NCBI GenBank assembly: GCA_026225395.1
Contig: JAMFSR010000039.1
Span: forward strand, 1-64,000
Direction of reading: 5' to 3'
Source: Granulicella sapmiensis
Lineage (GTDB): Bacteria; Acidobacteriota; Terriglobia; Terriglobales; Acidobacteriaceae
Length of the DNA: 64,000 nt
A program made the position numbers and the translations under genes. The notes under the pieces are model-generated. The model saw only the letters and a program-made list of their open reading frames with translations, searched no databases and was not told the DNA's origin. Shown here in pieces: positions 52,495 to 59,933 of this stretch (positions within the stretch are counted from its first letter, which is position 1; each line of letters begins with the position of its first letter).

Positions 52495-54678
52495 ATGTCT
52501 CGGAATCTTTTGCGGCTGCTTGCGATGGCATGCATATTTCACGGCGCTGTAGCTATCGGACAACAAGACCTCGTTCCCGGTCATGCTCGTGAGCTTGCGG
52601 TCCACTCTTTGGCTACTCCATCTATAGCGCATCTCACCGTCACGACACCTTCGTTTGCGGATGGCGTAGAGATTCCTAAAGAAAACACGCAGTACGGCGG
52701 CAATATTTTTCCGGGACTCGAATGGACGGCCGGGCCCCAGGGCACGCAATCGTACGCGGTCATCGTGCAGGGGCAGCGCACGAACGACCCTCACGCGATT
52801 AGCAGCATTCATCTCGTGGTCTTCGACATTCCCGCTGCCGTCACCCAGCTCGATAAGGGCATGACCGCCGTCCCTGACTCTGCAGTCTTTGGCCCGAACG
52901 TCCATGGTCCGCATCAAGCTTACGTCGGACCCCATGCTCATCCTGACGCCACCAACGGCTATCACTTTCAGGTTCTGGCTCTGGACACGACCTTGCCACC
53001 TAGCGACACCGTTCAGTACGACACATTGATCGCAGCCATGCGCGGCCATGTCCTCGCAGTTGGCGATGTTGTCGGTATATCGTCGCACGATCCCAATACG
53101 CCTGGCGCCGTCACGGCGCTGCCCGGTCCCGTCAAGGTGTCCACAGGCCTCCTGCAGGGCATTCCTGGCCGCAATCCTTCCATCTCGGTGTTCAAGGGCG
53201 TACCGTACGCCGCGCCACCGGTGGGCCATCTCCGCTTCCGCGAGCCACAGCCCCCAGCCGCGTGGGCGGGCATCTACAAGGCCGATCACTTCAGCAAGCT
53301 CTGCCCACAAATCGGCGACCCCAGCGCCATGAGCGAGGACTGCCTCTATGCGAACATCTGGACAGGCGCCCGCACGGGCACCGAGCGTCGACCGGTCTTC
53401 GTCTGGATCTATGGCGGCGGCTTCAGCATGGGGACGGGCGCAGACCCCACCTTCGACGGCGAAGCGCTGGCCGCGAAAGGCGTCATCGTCATCACCTTCA
53501 ACTACCGTATCGGTGTCCTTGGCTTCCTCGCCACGCCCGAATTGAGCCGTGAAAGTGGCCACAACGCCTCCGGCAACTTCGGACTTTTGGACGACGTGGC
53601 GATGCTTAAGTGGGTGCAGCAGAACATTGCTGCCTTTGGAGGTGATCCAGCCCATGTGACCATCGGCGGCCAGTCCGCCGGCGCAGGCTCGGTTGGTTTC
53701 ATGGCGATGTCACCGCTGGCACGCGGTCTGTTCGAGCAGGGCGTTGAGGAGAGCCACGCGCGTTACTCACACGACACTGAGCTACGCTATCTATCCGTCT
53801 CGTATCGCACGCTTAGTAAGGCGGAAACGGACGGCGACACGTTTGCGGTTTCGCGCGGAGCGCACTCGCTGAAGGAGCTGCGCGCTTTGCCGTGGCAGCA
53901 GTTGCTTCTGCCTCGGGATGCCTCAGACCAGTCAGTGGAGACCGGCAGCGACGCCAAACCGCCGCTCTTCCGTCCTGTTGTGGACGGATGGGTTCTGCCA
54001 GCGGACTATAGCGAGACCTACGCGCGCGGCACGCAGAACAAGGTTGCCATCATCGCAGGTAACAATCGCGATGAAACCGGCGCTGTGCCAGAGTTCACCT
54101 TCTCGCAGCGCCGTGCTGCCGGGAACCATCCCACACCAGGTAATCCGCACATCAACGTGACGCTAACGGAGTTTCAGGATGCGGCAAAGCGCAAGTTTGG
54201 TCCGCTTGCGGAGGAGTATCTGAAGCTTTATCCCGCAACGAACGACGACGAGGCCGCAGAACAGAGCGCTAACTCCGCTCGCGACAACTCCCGCATCTCC
54301 ACCTACCTGTGGGCGCTGGATTGGAGGAGGCACGACAACAAGCCGCTCTATACCTACTTTTGGACGCACCGCCCCACGGGCGACCCTGCCGGTGCGCATC
54401 ACGCCTCCGAAATTCTGTTCGTTTTCGACAATCTGGGAATGAAGGACCAAGAATGGACTGACGAGGACCGTAAAGTCGCTTCGACTGTGTCGTCCTACTG
54501 GGTCAACTTCATCGTCGGCGGAAATCCCAACGGCTCCGGTTTGCCACAGTGGTCCGGCTTCGACCCGAAGGCGAAGAGTGTGATGGAGCTCGGCGACCAC
54601 TTTGCCCCCATGCCCATTGCGTCCGATGCTCGTATAGTCTTTTGGAAAAAGTTCTTCGCGACACAACCGGCGTGGTAG
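52495..54678 (+). CDS. Secreted PEBP (YbhB/YbcL-like) - carboxylesterase type B fusion
   Basis: About 727 residues from ATG 52495 (GGGAGGG upstream), with a signal peptide (LLRLLAMACIFHGAVA). Residues about 45-195 are a PEBP/YbhB domain (SFADGVEIPKENTQYGG, VVFDIPAAV, HGPHQAYVGPHAHP). From about 205 it is a carboxylesterase: SVFKGVPYAAPPVGHLRFREP, SEDCLYANIW, oxyanion GGGFSMG, Ser near 393 in GGQSAGAGS, and probable acid and His in NRDETG and HHASEILFVF. The fusion in one chain is unusual. It probably cleaves an ester in the periplasm, with the PEBP part binding a ligand. The gene is divergent from the dehydrogenase and followed by the GntR gene. Confidence 0.85.
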   Translation: MSRNLLRLLAMACIFHGAVAIGQQDLVPGHARELAVHSLATPSIAHLTVTTPSFADGVEIPKENTQYGGNIFPGLEWTAGPQGTQSYAVIVQGQRTNDPHAISSIHLVVFDIPAAVTQLDKGMTAVPDSAVFGPNVHGPHQAYVGPHAHPDATNGYHFQVLALDTTLPPSDTVQYDTLIAAMRGHVLAVGDVVGISSHDPNTPGAVTALPGPVKVSTGLLQGIPGRNPSISVFKGVPYAAPPVGHLRFREPQPPAAWAGIYKADHFSKLCPQIGDPSAMSEDCLYANIWTGARTGTERRPVFVWIYGGGFSMGTGADPTFDGEALAAKGVIVITFNYRIGVLGFLATPELSRESGHNASGNFGLLDDVAMLKWVQQNIAAFGGDPAHVTIGGQSAGAGSVGFMAMSPLARGLFEQGVEESHARYSHDTELRYLSVSYRTLSKAETDGDTFAVSRGAHSLKELRALPWQQLLLPRDASDQSVETGSDAKPPLFRPVVDGWVLPADYSETYARGTQNKVAIIAGNNRDETGAVPEFTFSQRRAAGNHPTPGNPHINVTLTEFQDAAKRKFGPLAEEYLKLYPATNDDEAAEQSANSARDNSRISTYLWALDWRRHDNKPLYTYFWTHRPTGDPAGAHHASEILFVFDNLGMKDQEWTDEDRKVASTVSSYWVNFIVGGNPNGSGLPQWSGFDPKAKSVMELGDHFAPMPIASDARIVFWKKFFATQPAW

Positions 54679-54697
54679 GAAGATGTCTGAACCCTCT

Positions 54698-54705
54698 GGT
54701 ATACC
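54698..54705. promoter_or_regulatory. GGTATACC palindrome upstream of the GntR gene
   Basis: A perfect 8-bp palindrome in the context CTGGTATACCTT, 20 bp past the esterase stop and 99 bp before the GntR ATG. It looks like the TGGTATACCA core of FadR-subfamily sites such as ExuR/UxuR. Confidence 0.45.
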
Positions 54706-54804
54706 TTCTGTGGAACACTGTCAGGCGCAGAAGTGCATGTTAAAATGTAGTCTTGCTAAGAATATCGCTGAACGTGCTGCCCAAGAGTCGAAGGGAATCG
54801 AAGA

Positions 54805-55509
54805 ATGGCGCAAAGCGCAGTAGACCGCGTTTACATTGAAATTCGCCGCATGGCGATGGACTTCCGCTTCTTACCGGGAGAACGGCTAAACGAAGCTGTG
54901 TTGGCCAAAGAGCTGGGGGTCAGCCGCACGCCGCTGCGCGAAGCCCTCAATCGCCTCTCCGCGGAAGGCTTTCTAACCTTCTCCGCCAACAACGGATTCT
55001 TCCGCAAGACGATCGACGTAAAAGAGATCTTTGATCTTTATGAGTTCCGCATGTACCTCGAACGCTCCGCAGTTCGTCTCGCCGTGGATCGCGCCAGCAA
55101 CGAGCAGATCGACCAAATAGAACAGTTCGCGATCGTCAGCGCCCAGGTAGATCCCACGCGAACAGTCGATGATCTTGTCGCGCTCGACGAGAAGTTCCAC
55201 GAGCTCCTGGTAGGCCTGAGCGGCAATGCGCAGATGCTGGAAGCGCTGCGCAATATCAATGCGCGCATTCAATTCGTCCGCTGGATGGACATGACCGAGC
55301 GGCGCTCGGAGACGCAACATCAACACCTCGTGATTATTGCCGCGCTGAAGGAACGTGACGTGGAAGCAGCTGAGCAATGCATTCGCGACCACATTGCGCA
55401 CCGTCTGGATCAGATCGTCGAAAAGGTGGAGCGAAGCTACGGCCGTATCTTCGTGCGCAAGCACCATGCGATGTCCGCCCCGTCTGCCCAGTCCGCGGCG
55501 ACGACCTAG
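54805..55509 (+). CDS. GntR family regulator, FCD (FadR) subfamily
   Basis: 234 residues. An N-terminal winged helix (about 5-70; PGERLNEAVLAKELGVSRTPLREALNRLSAEGFL) is followed by an FCD ligand domain with metal-type residues in LDEKFHELL, TQHQHLVII and CIRDHIAHR. Such regulators usually repress catabolic operons and release DNA on binding an organic acid or sugar acid. It is rightward after the PEBP-esterase and convergent with ppdK. GTATAC palindromes before this gene and several catabolic genes are candidate binding sites. Confidence 0.9.
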   Translation: MAQSAVDRVYIEIRRMAMDFRFLPGERLNEAVLAKELGVSRTPLREALNRLSAEGFLTFSANNGFFRKTIDVKEIFDLYEFRMYLERSAVRLAVDRASNEQIDQIEQFAIVSAQVDPTRTVDDLVALDEKFHELLVGLSGNAQMLEALRNINARIQFVRWMDMTERRSETQHQHLVIIAALKERDVEAAEQCIRDHIAHRLDQIVEKVERSYGRIFVRKHHAMSAPSAQSAATT

Positions 55510-55547
55510 AACGCTGGGAGACCATCTTCGTTGCCTCCTCAGCCTGC

Positions 55548-58187
55548 TCACGCGATCAGGCTCTGCGCGGCCGCGAGCTGTGCCACGGGAATTCTCGCTG
55601 GTGAGCACGACACGTAATCCACGCCAAGCTTGCGGAAGAACTGGATCGACTTCGAGTCGCCTCCATGTTCGCCGCACACGCCAATCTTGATCGACGGATC
55701 GACCGCGCGCACGCTTCTAATCGCCATCGCAATCAGTTGTCCAACGCCTTTCTCGTCGATGGTGACGAACGGGTCCGCTTCCAGTAGCCCACGTTGCAGA
55801 TAGGTATCGAGATAGCGTGGCGCATCGTCGCGTGAGAAGCCATAGGTCATCTGCGTCAGGTCATTTGTGCCGAACGAAATGAAATGCACGTGCTGCGCAA
55901 TGGAGCTGGCGCATATGGCCGCGCGCGGCAACTCAATCATGGTGCCGATGCGATACGGGCACGACAGGCCGGTTTCGAGCTCGACCTGCTCCGCTGTGGA
56001 GCGGATCATGTTCGCCAGCTCACGCATCTCCTCTTCAGACGCTACCAGCGGCACCATGATCTCAGGCAAGGGATCGAACCCCTCCCCGCGCACCCGTAGG
56101 GCGGCCAGCAGAATCGCCCGCACCTGCATCTCGAGGATCTCCGGATATGTAAGGCTAAGCCGGCACCCGCGATGACCCATCATAGGGTTCGTCTCAGCCA
56201 GAGCGCGCGCGCGGCTTCGCATGGCATCGAGCTCGATGCAGCGGGTCCAGTCCTCGGCTGTATGCATTTCAGCCAGTTCTGCGGTAATCTCCTCGAGCGA
56301 AGGAAGAAACTCGTGCAGCGGTGGGTCTAGAAGGCGGATAGTTACGGGCAGCGGAGCCATGATGCGGAAGATCGCTTCGAAGTCAGCCTGCTGCATGGGC
56401 AGCAGAATGTCCAGTGCACGAACACGTTCTTCTGCGTTCGTGGCAAGGATCATCGTCCGTACATGCCGCAGGCGCTGCCCCTCGAAAAACATATGCTCGG
56501 TGCGGCAAAGGCCGATTCCGGTGGCTCCGTTCCGGCGAGCAAGTGTTGCATCGGCCGGTGTATCCGCGTTGGCGCGCACCGCGCACTCACCGTCTTCCAT
56601 GGCCCAGGCAAGCAGCTCATCCAGCGCCTCATTCTCCTCCGCAGCTTGGCGGGTGGGAAGCTGGCCGCCATACACGCGACCGGTGCCTCCATCGATGGAA
56701 AGCCAGTCGCCCTCACGGAAGGTCTTCCCGCCAATGCTGATGTAGCGGTGGTCATGCGAAAACGTAATGTTTTTCGCGCTGGTAATGCAGCATTTGCCCA
56801 TGCCGCGTGCAACCACGGCCGCATGGCTCGTTGCTCCGCCACGCGCTGTGAGGAATCCCCGCGCTGCGGCCATGCCCTGGATATCGTCCGCGGTGGTTTC
56901 CTCGGTCACGAGGATTGCTGCTTTGCCGCCTTGTTGCAGCGCAATCGCAGCGGGGGACGAAAGCGCAATTCTTCCCACGGCAGCGCCCGGAGACGCGGGC
57001 AATCCCTGTGTCAGCACGGCAGGCAATGACGATAGATCAAGCTGCGGCATCAGGATCTCTGGCAGGCTTTCGGGATTCACCCGCAGCAACGCCTGCTGCT
57101 GGGTGATCAGTCCTTCATGTGCCATATCGACGGCCATGCGCACTGCAGCCTGCGCCGTACGCTTGGCCGAACGCGTCTGCAGTAGAAAGAGCTTGCCTGA
57201 TTCGATAGTGAACTCAAAATCCTGCGCGTCGCGATAGTGTCCCTCCAGCCGTTGCGTGACCCTGATCAACTCGTCATAGACAGGAGGCATCCTGCGCTGC
57301 AGCTCCGTGATGCCCAGCGGCGTACGCGTTCCTGCAACAATGTCCTCGCCCTGAGCGTTCGGCAGGAACTCCGCAAAGATTTCCTTGACACCCGTCGAAG
57401 GATTGCGCGTAAAGCCTACGCCTGTACCGCTATCCTCGCCCTGGTTGCCGAAGACCATCGCCTGTATGGTCACGGCCGTGCCGAGCTCATCCGGGATGCC
57501 ATTCATCTTGCGGTAGAAACGCGCACGTTCGCTGTTCCAGGACGCGAATACGGCCAGTACCGCTCGCTGCAACTGCATCTGCGGGTCCTGGGGGAACTCG
57601 CTGCCGGTGTGCTCCACGTATAGCTGCTGATAGCGCTTGATCAAACTCTGCAGCTCCAGCTGCGCGATGTTCGCATCGCTCTCCGGAGCAACATCGCCCG
57701 CATCGGTGAAGAGCTTGCGCGGCATACCTAGCACCACCGTGCCGAACATCAGCAACAGCCGGCGGAAAGAGTCAAGTGCGAAACGCGGCGATTGTGACAC
57801 ATCCGCCAAGCCCCAAACGCACTCGTTATTCAGGCCGATGTTTAGGACCGTGTCCATCATGCCGGGCATCGAGATGGGAGCCCCGGAGCGAACGCTTAGC
57901 AGCAGCGGATTGGCGGAGTCGCCGAAGCTCTTGCCAGTGACGTCCTCAAGCCAGCGCAAGCCCTCCTGCACCTGTGCGTCTAGTTCTGGGGGTAGCTCGC
58001 CGGTATACAGGAACGTGCGGCATACATCCGTGGTGATCGTGAATCCCGGAGGGACGGGAACGGAAAGGGAAGTCATCTCGGCGAGACCTGCACCTTTGCC
58101 ACCGAGTAGTGACGTCATGCTGTGATCGCCCTCCGCCACTTCGTTGCCGAACCGGTATAACAGCTTTTCGGTGCTGACTGCGATCAT
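55548..58187 (-). CDS. ppdK: Pyruvate, phosphate dikinase
   Basis: 879 residues from ATG 58187 (AGGAGA upstream; an extension to 58256 is not needed). The N-terminal PPDK ATP-binding part has LLGGKGAGLAEM and GAPISMPGMMDTVLNIGLN. The swivelling domain has the phospho-His in GGATSHAAVVARGMGKCC. The C-terminal PEP domain has GIGLCRTEHMFF, NPMMGHRGCRLS, GTNDLTQMTYGFSRDD and the catalytic Cys in GVCGEHGGD. It interconverts pyruvate, ATP and Pi with PEP, AMP and PPi. Length is normal. It is divergent from the second TPR gene, and shares its C-terminal half with the protein at 16412. Confidence 0.96.
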   Translation of the reverse strand: MIAVSTEKLLYRFGNEVAEGDHSMTSLLGGKGAGLAEMTSLSVPVPPGFTITTDVCRTFLYTGELPPELDAQVQEGLRWLEDVTGKSFGDSANPLLLSVRSGAPISMPGMMDTVLNIGLNNECVWGLADVSQSPRFALDSFRRLLLMFGTVVLGMPRKLFTDAGDVAPESDANIAQLELQSLIKRYQQLYVEHTGSEFPQDPQMQLQRAVLAVFASWNSERARFYRKMNGIPDELGTAVTIQAMVFGNQGEDSGTGVGFTRNPSTGVKEIFAEFLPNAQGEDIVAGTRTPLGITELQRRMPPVYDELIRVTQRLEGHYRDAQDFEFTIESGKLFLLQTRSAKRTAQAAVRMAVDMAHEGLITQQQALLRVNPESLPEILMPQLDLSSLPAVLTQGLPASPGAAVGRIALSSPAAIALQQGGKAAILVTEETTADDIQGMAAARGFLTARGGATSHAAVVARGMGKCCITSAKNITFSHDHRYISIGGKTFREGDWLSIDGGTGRVYGGQLPTRQAAEENEALDELLAWAMEDGECAVRANADTPADATLARRNGATGIGLCRTEHMFFEGQRLRHVRTMILATNAEERVRALDILLPMQQADFEAIFRIMAPLPVTIRLLDPPLHEFLPSLEEITAELAEMHTAEDWTRCIELDAMRSRARALAETNPMMGHRGCRLSLTYPEILEMQVRAILLAALRVRGEGFDPLPEIMVPLVASEEEMRELANMIRSTAEQVELETGLSCPYRIGTMIELPRAAICASSIAQHVHFISFGTNDLTQMTYGFSRDDAPRYLDTYLQRGLLEADPFVTIDEKGVGQLIAMAIRSVRAVDPSIKIGVCGEHGGDSKSIQFFRKLGVDYVSCSPARIPVAQLAAAQSLIA

Positions 58188-58262
58188 GGCTTTCTCCTGA
58201 AGAAACGCAGAGTGCGCTTGAAGGACACCATAGGTGCTACGGGCATCGCTGCACAAATCAGA

Positions 58263-58279
58263 ACGTCCGAATCAGACGT
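58263..58279. promoter_or_regulatory. Palindrome ACGTCCGA-A-TCAGACGT, candidate operator shared with the other TPR locus
   Basis: Arms match at all but one of eight positions. The inner 13 bases (58265-58277) differ from the palindrome at 16346-16358 by one base. It lies between the ppdK start (58187) and the TPR start (58328), 49 bp from the latter. Confidence 0.6.
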
Positions 58280-58327
58280 GGGGACAAAGTGGTCGTGTAT
58301 GGTCTTGTCCACGTGATATACAGCGAC

Positions 58328-59905
58328 ATGCACAAGAAAGCCGATATCGACGTGCTGGTGTGCCGGCTCGATAAGTTATTACTGGAGCGCAATACACGCG
58401 TAGCGTTTCCGATGCTCGATCGCGAGCTTTCTGATGGTGTGCGCTGCGATTCCTCGCATCCTTCTTACATCGCACTCGTGTTGTGTGCGGCGGAGTGGAA
58501 TGACCTTGGCTATCGCAGCCTCGACTGGTTCGTCGCGCTGAAGGAGAGACTTCCGGCAAAAAGTTCCACGATGCCGTGGATCAACTACCTGCGGCTGCAG
58601 CTGATCGATGCGTATCACTGTCTGGCCACCGAACGTCCAGCCGATGCCATTGAGATCCTTGCGAAAGTGATTGCATCGGCCGAAGATGCCCTTCCTTTGC
58701 CACATCTGTTTTTGACGCGCTTCTGGAAGGGACGAGCGCACCGCCAGAAGGGAGAGTATGCCGATGCCGCAGTGGATCTTCGTGCCGCGCAGGAGTATGC
58801 CGAACGCGCCCAAGCGCCCCGCCTGGTCGCTGTGACGCGCATTCACGAGAGTTGGCTGGCGTTTCAGTCCAGCGATTTGAAGCGGGCGCTTGAACTGTTG
58901 GATGAAGCCGAAGCTGTACTGAAGCCGATCGGACACGCGCTCTCGCTGGGTAACATTGAGTCTGCACGCGGAAGATTTGTGCGCAGGACCGGAGATTACA
59001 CTGCCGCGCTTCAGCACTTCGATCGCGCTATTGCTCTCTATTCGCGAGAGTTTCCGCATCATCCAAACCTGGCGCGTGTGCTGGTGAATGCGGCGTACGT
59101 GAAGCGGTTGCAGGCGCTCGATTTGAAGCCCTTTCTCGCCCGTAAGACCGGAAAGCGGGTGAGCAACGAGGAGTATCTGAAATTGACGCGGGACGCGTTG
59201 GCGTCATTGAAGCGCGCTGCTGTGCTTTATGAAAAGACTGGCCACCTAAGTGGGCTTGGGACTGCCCTTGTGAATGCCGGGCATCTGCATCTTGAAAGCG
59301 GAGATATCGAACAAGCAGCGGCTGATGCCGAGCAGGCTTTTGCTCTTGCGCAGCGCACGCAGGATCACATCCTTCGTGCGCGTACCCGCAGTCTGCAAAG
59401 CGCCATCGAACGCGAACGTTCCGACGAACAGATGTCGGCGCCTCCCGATGCTGGCCGGCATGCAGAATTGGCCGTTTCTTATGCGGAGGACGCCATCGAA
59501 TACGCTCAGCACACGCAAAATAAGCGTCTGTTGGCTGAGGCCTATATCGCCCGCGGTTTGGCTGCAATGGACGATGCTGTACTGGATGTAGAGACGGCGC
59601 GGGAATATGCAGCGCGAGCGGGATCGCTGCTCGATCCATTCAACCGAGACCATCTCGTGAAAGAGCTCGCCGGCCTCAAGGCCCTCATTCTCAAAACCGC
59701 AGACGTCGAGGAGCCGTTACGCCGTTGGTCCAACGGACAGCTCGGGAACAAGACATTCCTTCAAGTGCAAGAAGAGTTCGCGGAGCTGGTTATTCCGAAA
59801 GTGTGGATGAATCTAGGGCGCAACGTGGCCGAAGTTGCCCGTCAGCTTTCCATGTCCCCCAAGAAGGTGCGACGCATCCTCAGGAACTCCGGCCATAAAG
59901 AATAG
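58328..59905 (+). CDS. TPR-repeat protein with Fis-like C-terminal helix-turn-helix, paralogue of the 14707 gene
   Basis: 525 residues from ATG 58328. GTG 58289 is also in frame, but ATG makes the N-terminus equal in length to the paralogue. The body is TPR-like repeats (TGDYTAALQHFDRAIALYSRE, ALSLGNIESARGRFVRR), shared in order with the other protein. The C-terminus GNKTFLQVQEEFAELVIPKV, then NVAEVARQLSMSPKKVRRIL, is again Fis-like. No enzymatic domain. It is divergent from full-length ppdK with the shared palindrome between. It ends 28 bp from the convergent odhA stop. I infer a paired regulator of PPDK-type genes. Confidence 0.75.
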   Translation: MHKKADIDVLVCRLDKLLLERNTRVAFPMLDRELSDGVRCDSSHPSYIALVLCAAEWNDLGYRSLDWFVALKERLPAKSSTMPWINYLRLQLIDAYHCLATERPADAIEILAKVIASAEDALPLPHLFLTRFWKGRAHRQKGEYADAAVDLRAAQEYAERAQAPRLVAVTRIHESWLAFQSSDLKRALELLDEAEAVLKPIGHALSLGNIESARGRFVRRTGDYTAALQHFDRAIALYSREFPHHPNLARVLVNAAYVKRLQALDLKPFLARKTGKRVSNEEYLKLTRDALASLKRAAVLYEKTGHLSGLGTALVNAGHLHLESGDIEQAAADAEQAFALAQRTQDHILRARTRSLQSAIERERSDEQMSAPPDAGRHAELAVSYAEDAIEYAQHTQNKRLLAEAYIARGLAAMDDAVLDVETAREYAARAGSLLDPFNRDHLVKELAGLKALILKTADVEEPLRRWSNGQLGNKTFLQVQEEFAELVIPKVWMNLGRNVAEVARQLSMSPKKVRRILRNSGHKE

Positions 59906-59933
59906 AACAAGAGTTCGAGTGGCAGCTGCCGAC

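Noticed and set aside
51372..52592. 406-residue rightward open frame opposite the aldehyde dehydrogenase gene
   Set aside because: Antisense to a clear dehydrogenase; composition is Ser/Arg/Ala-rich as expected for a shadow frame.
52417..53655. 412-residue leftward open frame opposite the PEBP-esterase gene
   Set aside because: Antisense shadow of a well-supported esterase with intact motifs; glycine/arginine-rich without domains.
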